A program made the position numbers and the translations under genes. A DNA stretch of 64,000 nucleotides from Galeopsis tetrahit (taxonomy: Eukaryota; Streptophyta; Magnoliopsida; Lamiales; Lamiaceae), in contig OY776120.1 in assembly GCA_963675135.1 (NCBI GenBank), forward strand, positions 25,944,001 through 26,008,000. Reading direction: 5' to 3'. The notes beneath the pieces are model-generated. The model saw nothing but the letters and a program-made list of their open reading frames with translations. It ran no database searches and was not told where the DNA came from. Of the stretch, positions 1 through 10,267 are shown one piece after another. Position 1 is the stretch's first letter. Each line of letters opens with the position of its first letter.

Positions 1-2869
1 ATTCTTCAAAATCAATAAATTCTGCTTCCTTGCTCGAATGATCACCAAACTTCTTCACAATGAAGTTAGCAATCTGCCACTTCTTCTTCAAATTCTTCCA
101 GTATTCCATATGTTCTGTTAGAACAATAAAATCCACAAAGTTTTCATCTTGAAAATGTTTGTCAAACTCTTTTCCTTCAGCTTTCCTTTGAGCATTCATC
201 TTTCTCTTCAAAGCTGTAACTCGATTATCAAATCTTGTTTTCAAGAACTTGACATCCTTTTCTTTCTTCTTTTCAAGTTCTGCTTCTTCAGCTTTCTTTT
301 TCTTCAAAACATCAAGTTTTTCTTGCTCTGAGCTTGAAATTCCAACTTTCAATTTGCTCTTTGATCTGGTAAGTCTACCAGTTTCTTCTTCTTGTTGTTC
401 TTCATCAGACAAGACTAACTTCCTCTTCTTCTGAATCGAACTTTCAGCAATATCAGGTCTCTTCTCAACAATTTCTTGACCTTGTTGCTTCTGTTGCTTC
501 CTTAGCTTCAGCTTCTCATTCAGAAGTGCAATTTCTTCTTTTAACTCATCCTGACTCACAACCAACTGAGCTTGTTGTGACTGTGTTTGTTCCATCACTT
601 CCCTTGTCCTATCTTCCCCCTTTTTGGCTTCATCATGCCACTCTTTCAAGGAAGATATGTGTTGCTCTAGCTTTTTATGCAACACTTGAGACAGGTTCTT
701 CTCTTGTACTCTATGAAGATCAAAGATTTTGGACATTGTATGCTCTATCACCTTTTCATAAGAGTGTTCAGAAGTCAATTTATTCATTCTCTCAGTAGCT
801 TCTTGGAACATCTTGACAGCACCTTCCAACTTTGCTTGAAGCTCTGCATTCTGCTTTTTCAACATCTCAAAGTCAGAATTATCAGATTCCTTCTCAACAG
901 GACCTGTTCTGATCTGTTCTTGCACATCTTTAAGAACAATATGATCAGCAGAGTGAATTGGAATGCTTTCCATCTCTTCAGCATCCAAAGCTTGATTTTC
1001 AACAACTTCTGTTTCCTCAATCACAACAGTGTTCTCAAACACCTCTGTTGCATTGTCAATTTCTTCATCAATTTCCATGCACTCCTTCTCAGCAGCATTC
1101 AAATCTTCATCAACACCTTTCTCTTCACTAAACAAATCTTCATCAGAGTTAGGAGTTGCAATCTTCTCAACAGTATACTTGATTCCTGTTAATCTCTCAA
1201 CAAGAAGTACAACAGATTCTGGAGTGACCAACTCAAGAAAAGAGTTAACACCAGCTGCTTGCATCTGCTCTGCTTCCCAATCATCAAAGATTGAAGCACC
1301 TCCCATGCCTTCCATTATAGCCAAATTCTCCTTCAAAGTACTCCTCTTAAGATACACCCATGTGCCTATCCTAAGGAGTTTCTCAAACTCAACTGAGCTC
1401 TCATCTAATCCAGGAAATTGCTTCAATAAAGCTATCCTCAAATCTATCCTGATTCTATCCTCTTTATCACAGATAGTGTACTCCATCAAATCAGCAGGTT
1501 TAGGAGTAATAAATTCAGGTTCAGGGGATGATGAAATGTCAATTGGTTCAGTAGAAGGTTCAAATTCATGTTCAGTAGAGTGATCATGAACCTGTGTTGG
1601 GGATTGATGTGGTGAAGGTTGATGTGAAGTTTGATGTTGAGGACTAGAAATTGGGGTAGGATCAAAATTAGTGTTCTGAGGGGATGAATGGGGAGTGTTC
1701 TGAGTCACAGAAAAATAGTGTTCTGATTGTCCAGAACATGAAGGTTGGGGGTTTTGGGTTTCAGCTTGGCTTGGTTCAGAGTTTGAAGGGGTAGGGGAGA
1801 CAACAATTAATTTCCTCCTAGCACTTCTTAACTTAGTTCTTTTATGCACAGCAATTGGACTAGGAACACTAACCTCTTGCTCTTCTGAGCTTGATTGCAC
1901 CACAGTTTCAACAAATCGAACTGTTGGTTCTGAGGCAGCTGTAGCAGACCTTCCTCTCCTTGGTCTAATACTGCTCGGATCATGCCTCGCCTTCGACCTA
2001 ATCTTAGGTTGATTGTCATCAGATCGGTACATTGAAGCTCCGGACTCTTCTGCTTCAAGCTCTTGAGATTGTTCCAAAGGGTTCTCTTGTTCAAACTGAA
2101 CAGACTCCTTCTTCATCAAGAATTTCCCATGATGGAATTTCTTGGGATTACTCCAATATGGCTTTTTCACCAGCTGAGGCAGCAAGAAACTCAGCTTGCT
2201 TCCAAACCCTAATTTCGATTTAATTGAAAATTCCATTGTATCCTCATCAAATAAAACCTTTTCTTTTTCAGTCAGCAGCCTTTCCAAGAAAAATCCTTGC
2301 CAATCACCTTGAACTCTGTCGATGATTGCAGCCATAATTCTAATCTTGAAACTCGATAAAGCATCCTGGCTATGATGTTGCCCTAACAAGCACTTTCCAG
2401 CTATGTCCATCAAAAATTGAAGACCTGTAGGAAGAACATCCTTCTTCAGATTAGTCAATGTCTCTGTTTCAACACCTGACCACCTTCCTACACATTCCTT
2501 TTCCTCTCCAGCTTTGTAAGTTAAAATATCCACCGGGCCTTGCGGTAAATCCAACATTACTTCGAGGATGTCCCTAGTAATTGTGACCTTGTGCCCAACA
2601 AGCATGGAGTGAACACCATTTTTATCACCTTGGAGTTGCAAATAAAATTCCACAGCTTCTGGTTCATAGACATTCATGGGAAATGATTCCAGTAATTTTC
2701 TTAGCCCACACTCTTCGCACATTGTCAGAATGGCTTGATTTTCAGCACTGTGTCGGCCATTGAAATACACAGCATTTTCCACAAAAATGCCCTTTTTGCG
2801 AATCCAGAAATTAGAATCGAATGTTCCTGCAACTTGGTTAGCTTCATTGATAATATTAATGGTTGCCAT
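1..2869 (-). CDS. Post-pol ORF of copia element A, intact and open to the window edge
   Basis: The ATG is at 2869-2867 (MATINIINEANQVAGTFDS). I checked every codon of this frame down to base 2 and found no stop: 956 codons, continuing off the left edge. It aligns throughout with element B's ORF at 37956-41063, so about 80 codons should remain outside. The first ~300 residues look globular, with blocks such as MCEECGLRK, RIMAAIIDRVQGDWQGFF and NPKKFHHGKFLMKK. A Ser/Pro/Thr/Gln-rich linker follows, then a short folded block (RIGTWVYLKRSTLKENLAIM), and a Lys/Glu-rich C-terminal half that should form coiled coil. No signal peptide or membrane span is visible. It resembles what is annotated as a putative plant transposon protein and sits where Sireviruses carry their so-called env-like gene. 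Its function is unknown. Confidence 0.85.
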   Translation of the reverse strand, partial: MATINIINEANQVAGTFDSNFWIRKKGIFVENAVYFNGRHSAENQAILTMCEECGLRKLLESFPMNVYEPEAVEFYLQLQGDKNGVHSMLVGHKVTITRDILEVMLDLPQGPVDILTYKAGEEKECVGRWSGVETETLTNLKKDVLPTGLQFLMDIAGKCLLGQHHSQDALSSFKIRIMAAIIDRVQGDWQGFFLERLLTEKEKVLFDEDTMEFSIKSKLGFGSKLSFLLPQLVKKPYWSNPKKFHHGKFLMKKESVQFEQENPLEQSQELEAEESGASMYRSDDNQPKIRSKARHDPSSIRPRRGRSATAASEPTVRFVETVVQSSSEEQEVSVPSPIAVHKRTKLRSARRKLIVVSPTPSNSEPSQAETQNPQPSCSGQSEHYFSVTQNTPHSSPQNTNFDPTPISSPQHQTSHQPSPHQSPTQVHDHSTEHEFEPSTEPIDISSSPEPEFITPKPADLMEYTICDKEDRIRIDLRIALLKQFPGLDESSVEFEKLLRIGTWVYLKRSTLKENLAIMEGMGGASIFDDWEAEQMQAAGVNSFLELVTPESVVLLVERLTGIKYTVEKIATPNSDEDLFSEEKGVDEDLNAAEKECMEIDEEIDNATEVFENTVVIEETEVVENQALDAEEMESIPIHSADHIVLKDVQEQIRTGPVEKESDNSDFEMLKKQNAELQAKLEGAVKMFQEATERMNKLTSEHSYEKVIEHTMSKIFDLHRVQEKNLSQVLHKKLEQHISSLKEWHDEAKKGEDRTREVMEQTQSQQAQLVVSQDELKEEIALLNEKLKLRKQQKQQGQEIVEKRPDIAESSIQKKRKLVLSDEEQQEEETGRLTRSKSKLKVGISSSEQEKLDVLKKKKAEEAELEKKKEKDVKFLKTRFDNRVTALKRKMNAQRKAEGKEFDKHFQDENFVDFIVLTEHMEYWKNLKKKWQIANFIVKKFGDHSSKEAEFIDFEE

Positions 2870-4156
2870 TTGAGAATTTTGTAGAAACCCGATTTTTCAG
2901 TAGTTATGAAGTTATGAGATTTTCAGAAATGAACTCGTAAGAAAGACGATGAAGAGTGATCGTTTTTGTCAAATTCAAAACCAATCTAGGGCTAGGATTG
3001 AATTAGATTATCACAACGAATGGTTGGGATTAAGTCTCGAAATTCGAGTTTAACAAGAACTGTTCATATTCTAGTACAATTCTTAATTTTGGAGCCAATA
3101 TGTGTTTGATAAATACACCACTGTTTTTAGGTTAGAAATAGAGGAGTGTACTAATCTTCTCTATTAGTAATCTAAAATTTGAACAATTTTTGACTTAGAG
3201 TAATCTAAACCAAAAGACTGTTCTGATGCAAATCAGCACAGTAGTTTCCAAAACTATTTCACTTCTTTTTCTTACTTATATATAAAGAAAATTTTACTTA
3301 TCTGGATCAGCTGAGTACTGTGATCAGCTGAGTAACCTTTTTAGAAATCAGATCAGTAGATGAATCAGCACAGTAGATTTCAGATCAGTAGATGGGTCAG
3401 CACAGTAGTGTTCAGATCAGTACCCAACTTTCCTGATTTCACCTTTTTGATATCAGCACAGTAATCCTCAGATCAGTACTGTGTCAGATCAGTAGTATTC
3501 TGTAGACAGATTAGTCAGTAAACAAATCTTTTTGTAGACAGATTAGTCAGTAATTAGATTAGTTCTGTAGAATAACTGAATTGTAATCAGATCAGTACTG
3601 TAGACAAAGAAGCTTTGTAATCAGTACAGTTCTGTTAGACAAGTCAATTTATTAATCAGAATAAATCTGTAGACTGCTATAGTCTGTAATCAGATCAGAT
3701 TAGTAGACTTTTCACATCAGTAATCAGATCAGTTCCCCCTTCAGTGGAGAATTCCTCTTCTGTGCCTGTTTCACCTTGGTAAAAGTGTTAGTTCATGAGA
3801 TATAAGTGTAAAACAGTACAGATCAGTAACAATATGTTTAATTTAATGATCACACCAAGGTTTATGCTAAAGTGACTTAGTGATCTGAGTCAACAAAAGG
3901 ATCTTTAAGAAATCACAGATTCCCCCTTAATGTGTGTTCTCAGTGTCCCTCAGCTTTACCAGCTTCCTCATTGGGATTAAGGTCACTTTAGTAACCTTGT
4001 TACCTGTTTTAGTGATCTGACATAGGGTTGTCTCTTCTGACTTTTAAGTTTTGATGTACTGCTCTTAATTTCTGCTTTGTCTTCCTCTTGGTATAGGATC
4101 AGTACCTGAAATGTTAGTACATATCTCTATACACATGTAATTTAGGTACCCACTAT
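2870..4156 (-). other. Spacer between gag and the extra ORF in element A, repeat-rich with PPT-like tracts
   Basis: No gene is seen. The stretch 3300-3870 is crowded with variants of GATCAGTA and CAGCACAGTA, a degenerate repeat also seen in the matching spacer of element B (36714-37955). Two polypurine-tract-like sites, read on the minus strand as AAGGGGGAA and GAAGGGGGAA, lie at about 3922-3930 and 3734-3743. Extra PPT copies between pol and the 3' LTR are a known Sirevirus hallmark. Confidence 0.6.
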
Positions 4157-6715
4157 TTATTGGGGTCCTTGAGTGTTAGTAGCAGTAAGAGGCACCCAAA
4201 TAAACATTGAAGTTTTGAATAAATGAGACCTCTTTAGTTTTCTTCCAAATTTATCACAGAACAGTACTTTATTAACCAGTTCAGAATTATCAGCAGACTT
4301 AGGATCTATTTTTCTAAGATAGCCTTTCCTTGGTTCTATCCCTTTTTCAGTAAGATCAGTATGCCTGTAATAGTTTGAATAAGGTCTGAAAGCATGTGGA
4401 CCATACGGCTTATAGATGCGTTTTGGTCTTTCCTCACCAATGATATTGTAGGATAAAGGAGGAGGATAAAGAACAGGTTTGTTATGATAATGAGGCACAA
4501 ATCTCCTAGGTTTAGTTGAATACAGCTGAGACTGCCTTATGAAAGGAGGTCTAGGCTGTTCCCAACTTGCCTGTGCTTGTCTTGACCTACTGTTCTGAGT
4601 TTGTCTCTTCTGATTCCAGGACTGATTTGTTCTGGTCAGAGGAGTATAACTCTTCTGGTATGGTCTTGACTGTACTGGTCTTAATACATTCTTCATTTTA
4701 CCATTCTTGGTAGTAGGAGGGATGTATTTAGACTGTACTTTGAGTTTTGGATCATCATCATAAGTCATAGGTTCTTTTCCTTTATCTAGTTGCAAAGAAC
4801 TTGTACTAGCTTCATTAGTGTTCTTAAATTCTGAAGTAGATGGACTAGGCAGATCAGTACCTATTCCTCTTTTATCATTTGGAGCTCTATATCTGTCTGA
4901 GATAGTTTGATTAATCTTAGTAGAGTTAATCATCCCAGATAGCTTTCGATCTAGACTCACTATTTCAGATTCTAAGAATCTATTGCGCTCTTCAAGTTTT
5001 TCACATTTAATCTTTAAGTCATTGAATTCATTAGTCTCTTTGGCTTGAGTTTTAAGCATACCCTGATATAGTTTGTCAATGGATGCATACTTTTCTTGGA
5101 GTTTGGACAACTCTTCTGATAGTCTTGCATTTATGACAGCTATATTAGGATCTACTTTTGACTGAGCTTCTTTTAGCTTAATGATTTCTTGCTTTAAAGA
5201 TATATTCTCATCACTAATTTCAATGAATGCTTTGTTAGCTTGTAGAAGGTCTTCTTCAGTCACTCCTTGGGAATGATGAAGACTACTTCCTACACTGCTA
5301 ACAGCAGCATCACTTTCATCAGTGTCAGAATTGTCACAAGATTGAAATGAGTTAACAGAAGATACCTCATCATTTATTTTGGCCATCATTACCAGTCCAT
5401 CATCTGCTATGAAGGCTTCATCTTCATTGCTAGAGGGGTAGTCAGATGAAGACGATGGTAACTCTTCTGATTCCGAATCAGAGTCATTGTAGGCCATCAT
5501 TGCCTTCTTACCCTTGGCATATTTTCGATCTCTTCTGGCTTTCCTTTCTTCTCGATCTTCAGAACTCAGATCAGGACATTCATACGCATAATGACCTGGC
5601 TTATCACAATTATAGCAAACAGGATTGTTAGAAGTTCTTTTAGGAGGAGAATGTTTCCTGTTCCTGTCATGCTTGTCAATTGAGTTCCTGTCCTTCTTAT
5701 CAGAATACTTTCTATCCCTCTTATCAGTTGAGTTTCTATCTCTTCTGTTCTCATTGGAGATCTCATCCCTTCTTTCAGAAGAGTTTTGATCCTTTCTGTT
5801 CACAGAAGAGTCCCTGTTACTAGAACCTTTAGTTTCCTTATAGAATCTCTTGTATCTACCATACCTCTTATTAAGTTTATCAAATCTTTTGATCATAAGG
5901 CTCATTTGATCTTTCAGACTAAGATCAGAACTATCTAGTTCATCTTTTATGCTTGAGGCCTTAGACTTAGATGATCTAGACCCCTTAGAGGTAGAGGCTT
6001 TAAAAGCTATGTCCTTAGAGGCATCCGTATCCTTATGAATCACAGTAATAGGATCTTCTTCATCTAACTCAAACTCATGTGCCTTAAGTGTTTGGAACAT
6101 AGTTTCTGCTGGCCAAGAGTCAATGTCTTGTGTGGTTTTAATGATCATCTTGACCATTTTCCACCTTTCATCCAAGGCTTTCAAGATTCTCAGGTTAACT
6201 TCTCTGTCAGTATAAGTCTTTCCTAATACATCAAGATCATTCATAATTTTGGTAAATCGAGTATCTAACTCATCAATTGATTCTCATGGCTTCATCTTAA
6301 ATGATTCAAACCTTTGGACATCAGTGGATAACTTGCTTTCTTTGATCAGTGTAGTACCTTCACAAAGAATGGCCAGTTTGTCCCACATCTGTTTTGCAGT
6401 CTTACATTTTAGTACTTTACCAAGATACTCATTTGGTAAGGTATGTAAAATGTAGTTCTTGGCAAGACTGTCCAAATTGTTTTGTTTCATTTCTTCCGAA
6501 GTCAGTTCTGACCTTGGTTTAGGGACCAGTGCTCCAACTGGTTTGGATGGATCCAGAACAGCAGTGTTTTCCACCATGATGACAATTGGTCATTCAGTCA
6601 CCACAGACACCATTAGATCATGGGTCGAGCTAAAGATGGCCTCCATCCTAAGCTTCCAGTAGTCATAATCTGCAATCTTGAACTTGGGCAGCTTGTTCAC
6701 ATTAGTGTCATCCAT
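4157..6715 (-). pseudogene. gag of copia element A, two nonsense codons
   Basis: The start is the ATG at 6715-6713 (MDDTNVNKLPKFKIADYDYW), the usual opening of a copia gag polyprotein (UBN2/DUF4219 type). The frame is 852 codons long and ends at a TAA at 4157. It is broken only by two TGA codons, at 6590-6592 and 6284-6286; element B has GGA at both places, so each is a single G-to-T change. The zinc knuckle CYNCDKPGHYAYEC is intact, followed by an acidic Ser-rich stretch, a coiled coil and a basic Arg/Gln/Tyr-rich tail. Gag would coat the RNA and form the particle. The longest open part covers the last 695 residues. No protease, integrase or RT follows. Confidence 0.85.
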
Positions 6716-6862
6716 GTTTGATTAGACAAATAGGATCAGTAGTATAGCAGATAGATTTCAAGTATTCAGATAGTAACAAATATCAAGAAATAACAGCAAG
6801 ATCAGTAAAATATCCCTCAAGATCTGTAAGGTTATCAAGAAACAGCAGTCCAAAGAACTACT

Positions 6863-6874
6863 GCTCTGATACCA
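6863..6874 (-). other. Primer binding site of element A (initiator tRNA-Met)
   Basis: On the minus strand TGGTATCAGAGC lies two bases inside the 5' LTR end. It is complementary to the 3' end of plant initiator methionine tRNA, the usual copia primer. The same motif and spacing occur in element B. Confidence 0.85.
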
Positions 6875-6876
6875 CT

Positions 6877-8527
6877 TGTTGGTCCCAAAGTTGAGTTAAT
6901 AATATTGAGTAAGCTAGTGAAAATGTCTAGAGGAGAGGGGTGAATAGACTTTTCAAAAATCTTTCAATATATCAGAATACACAATGCGGAATAATCAGAT
7001 TACTAATGAGCCCAATCAAATTTATACTCAACTTTTCTATAGATCTTTATCTTTGTTAATTCTACTGTTCTTGTTTAAACAATTATGAAACAAATATCAA
7101 ACAGTAAATGTAAAGAACACAGAATTTTATAGTGGTTCGACCAATGTCTACATCCACTCTCACAACTCCAGTTGTGAAGTTTTATTACTCTTCTTGAGCT
7201 TCTTGTGGCTTAGAGTCCCAAGATTAAGACTTTGATCTTTTCGATTATACCTCCAGGTATATCTTCGATCTACTAGTAATTCTACAAGTAACTAGCACAC
7301 TTGTTTTACAAAATACAAACTTTAAACTTGAAAAGTAAAACTTCTCTTTGAATAGCCTTTGATTCTTCTCTTCAATTCAGTGGCTCTTCTCCTTCTTCAA
7401 TCTCCTTCAACTCTGTGAGTTCTTCTTGTGCTCTGTAGACTTAGATTGCTTGTAAACGCTTTAAGATCAGTAATTTCTCAGTAGTAGCAGTAGTCTCTTC
7501 AAGTAGGAGATCATACAGTATTTATAGAACTTAGTATGACAGTTAGCAGTTTGTGAACTAACTCTCAACTAACTCTAAAACTGTTTTTGTAACTTCTTCT
7601 TGTAACCGACTTTGTAACTTCCTTCAACTTCCAAGTCAGCATTTCTTCGATATATCTTCAGTTACACTTTAAATAAGCTTTCCAAACTTATTCTTCAATT
7701 TTACCAAATCAGCACAGTAACTTACTGTTCTGATTTTTACTCTTCGGATTTTACTCTACTGAGTCAGTCAGCACAGTAACTTAAAACCTTTCAAAACTTC
7801 TCCAGATTTCTTCTAAGCTTATCTTCAATTCTTCTTGAAGTCTTCTTATTCTGAAGTAGTCCTCTGAGTCTTCATTAGTCTTCTGATCTTCTTCTAATCT
7901 ATTTCTAAACTACTGTTCTGAACTTTACATTGCTGAATACAAATAGAATACAACTTTACAAATATAAAACCTATCCATACATCAACTGAACTATATACAG
8001 ATGAGTATATCAAAGTCCTATACTATAAGTTGTCTATACAATTCAAAACATCAGCTTAGTTCCTAACAGTTCATATATCAGATCAGTAACCAATAAGATC
8101 AGTAACTCATGTAAGATTAATAACTTTCATATAAGATCAATAAGTATTTAAGAACAGTAAATACATAAGATCAGTAACTTACACATAGAATCAGTAAGCA
8201 TATAAGATCAGTAAGTATACAAGATCAGTAACTCAGATTCAAATATATAAGATCACTAAAATTATTCTCAGTTTCCATACTGAGATCAGTAATCTTATTT
8301 CAAATGACTCAGTTAAGATCAGTAATCTTATTCTTAATATTACTAAATAAGATCAGTAAACTTATTTCAGATATCATTAAGATCAGTAATCTCAATTTAA
8401 GTTTCTCATCAAATGACTTAGTTAAGATGACTTAGAACCACATATATCACTAACTTTAAGTTGCTTTTGGCCATCAAAACATACAATCATCATCTAGAAC
8501 ATTGTTTATAGGATTCATATTCCAACA
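6877..8527 (-). repeat. 5' LTR of copia element A
   Basis: About 1651 bp with TG...CA ends: on the minus strand it opens TGTTGGAATATGAATCC and closes GGGACCAACA. It is clearly the same family as the element B LTRs (29300-30686 and 41302-42671). A TATA-like TATAAATA (plus-strand TATTTATA at 7519-7526) marks the likely core promoter. U3 at 8083-8400 holds an expanded series of a TTACTGATCTTA motif, which makes this LTR longer than those of B. Confidence 0.85.
8083..8400 (-). repeat. Irregular direct repeats of TTACTGATCTTA in the U3 of element A's LTR
   Basis: Roughly fifteen close variants of plus-strand AAGATCAGTAA occur every 18-40 bases. The element B LTRs carry only about four copies at the same place (near 29425-29500). 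The position upstream of the TATA-like box fits promoter or enhancer repeats, but that role is inferred. Confidence 0.65.
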
Positions 8528-10267
8528 CCATGTGTCTAATATGATTTTAAAACTTTAGATTACAGTGTTTAATGTTTTCGCTACCAAAATTAAAATCCAG
8601 TAACATCATATGTCTAATGTAGTTTTTAATGTCAAATTATGATTTTAATTACAATATTTAATATTTGTGTTAATAAAGAAACAAGTAATACAAATATCGA
8701 TATTCATAATACCACACAGTGTATTCACTAATACCACATTTAATAACCAGTAATACCGGGTGTCTATATGATGTTTAATACATTAAATTACGGTGTGAAT
8801 AAATAAACAAGTAATTCAAATATCGATGTCCAGTAATACCACAAAGTGTATTCAGTAGTACCACGTGTAATAACCAGTAATACCAGATATCTGATATGAT
8901 GTTTTCATGTTTTTGCTACAAAAAAAATATTTAATAATACCATATGTAATACGAAAAACAATCATCAACTAAATTAATTGGGGATTCGGTGTTTTAGAAC
9001 CAAACTCGTTCATTTGTGATGATTTTTATGTATTTGCCTTCTTTTTTTTTATTTTTGTGGAGAGTACTATTGATCATTTTACTTCTTCCTTTTGTTACTG
9101 AGCGCATTGGATCCAAACCCGTGTTGATGATTCTGGATGAGGCACTTCCTGTTCCATTGTATCCACTGCAGTAATAGCTTTCAAATCTCTTTCATTTCCT
9201 TCTTTAATAATCTTCCTCTTAGTCTCATTTCCTTCACTCATCAATACAATGTTATGACGTATTATGTTCATGGTAACGATACAAATCATACATTTCCTCC
9301 ACTGGTCCTTTCTCCACACCAAGTAGAGAACCACTAATACCATTAGCATCATCACCGTTTTCTGATTTATATGTAAAAAAAAATATCAATACAATAATAA
9401 TATGTTATTCTATTGTAAGTATGATTTACATTTTAGAGTTTTTATACCTGTGTTTGATATCACAACATTCTCTTCCATGTTCTGTTCTTGTATCTCACTA
9501 CATTGTTCATTACGATCATATACTTCTTCATCTTGCAGAGAAACATCTTGAATTTTACATATCTTCCCACCTATAAATGAAACTAAATTCAGTAATACCA
9601 CAAAGAATATCCAGTAATACCAGAGCTTATATCCAGCAATACAACATATCTAATAATACAAAAAACATAACAATTCTAATAACTCCAATTAAACACTATC
9701 AAATTGTGAAAAAAATACATTCTTCTTCGCTATGAGTATTTTTGCTATTGAAATTATCACAATCTTCATTGTTATGCATATTTCAATGATAATTCCTTAA
9801 CACCAATAGAATAATTTCATAAAAATTAGAGCAAGAAGAAGAAACTAATGGAAATTAGGGATTAAAACAATATATATTTGTTCTTAACTGTGTATTGTGA
9901 AATTAGGGATTTAAACACACAATCGTCGGCGCAACACCAGGACCGGCGGCGGCGGCGAGAAACCGTCGTCGATGGGCAACAGAAAGCAGCGGCGATGGGG
10001 CGACTTCCGTCTTCACGCTCGCTTTGTTTTTTTTTTTTAATTTAATTTTTTATCATTCGAGCCTTTGACCCGACCCACCCTTGGCCCATATTCCATTCTT
10101 CTGATGTAGGCACAGTATACCCGCGGGCACCTAAGTGTGACCCAAAAAACAATAGTCTTTCGTTTTAACTATAAAATATGTATCGAACAAAAAAAAAAGA
10201 CAGAATTTAGGAAAAATATTTTCCTATTATTCTTGTGTGTAGATCCATGTTTATAGAATTGTTAATA
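8528..10267. other. Stretch without a supported gene; dispersed CAGTAATACCA repeats and a GC-rich patch
   Basis: 8528-8950 and 9580-9660 are AT-rich with many spaced copies of CAGTAATACCA, often followed by a tGTCTAATATGATGTTT-like phrase, which suggests a decayed repeat element. 9918-10020 is sharply GC-rich (CGG/GGCGG runs) against an AT-rich background and resembles a 5' UTR or promoter for a minus-strand gene. Apart from weak minus-strand fragments at 9095-9601, I see nothing coding. Confidence 0.4.
9095..9601 (-). pseudogene. Possible fragment of a FAR1-related sequence, very degenerate
   Basis: Two short minus-strand open pieces (9601-9410 and 9355-9095) have a recognisable order: an acidic Glu/Gln-rich lead with EEVYDRNEQCSEIQEQN, then in another frame EEMYDLYRYHEHN, then KRKIIKEGNERDLKAIT. 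The last two loosely recall the start of FAR1/FRS or MULE DNA-binding regions, where an acidic lead is followed by a Y-x-x-Y helix and a K/R-rich segment. Conserved Cys and His residues are not visible. The GC-rich patch at 9918-10020 could be its former 5' end. This is a weak similarity, not an assignment. Confidence 0.22.

Larger units (their letters stand above)
1..8527 (-). mobile_element. Ty1/copia (Sirevirus-like) element A, pol-less, truncated by window edge
   Basis: Read on the minus strand the order is LTR (8527-6877), primer binding site, gag (6715-4157), a non-coding spacer, then the long post-pol ORF (2869-1), which leaves the window. Element B (29300-42671) has the same LTR family, gag and extra ORF but carries about 3.3 kb of pol between them. 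In A, gag's stop is followed after about 20 bases by sequence matching B just after its pol stop, so protease, integrase, RT and RNase H are all missing. A is therefore a non-autonomous derivative that would need enzymes from another copy. The second LTR lies outside the window, so the target duplication cannot be checked. Confidence 0.88.

Noticed and set aside
677..1583. Plus-strand open frames of 171 and 184 codons
   Set aside because: They are antisense shadows of the 956-codon minus-strand frame, which has homologues.
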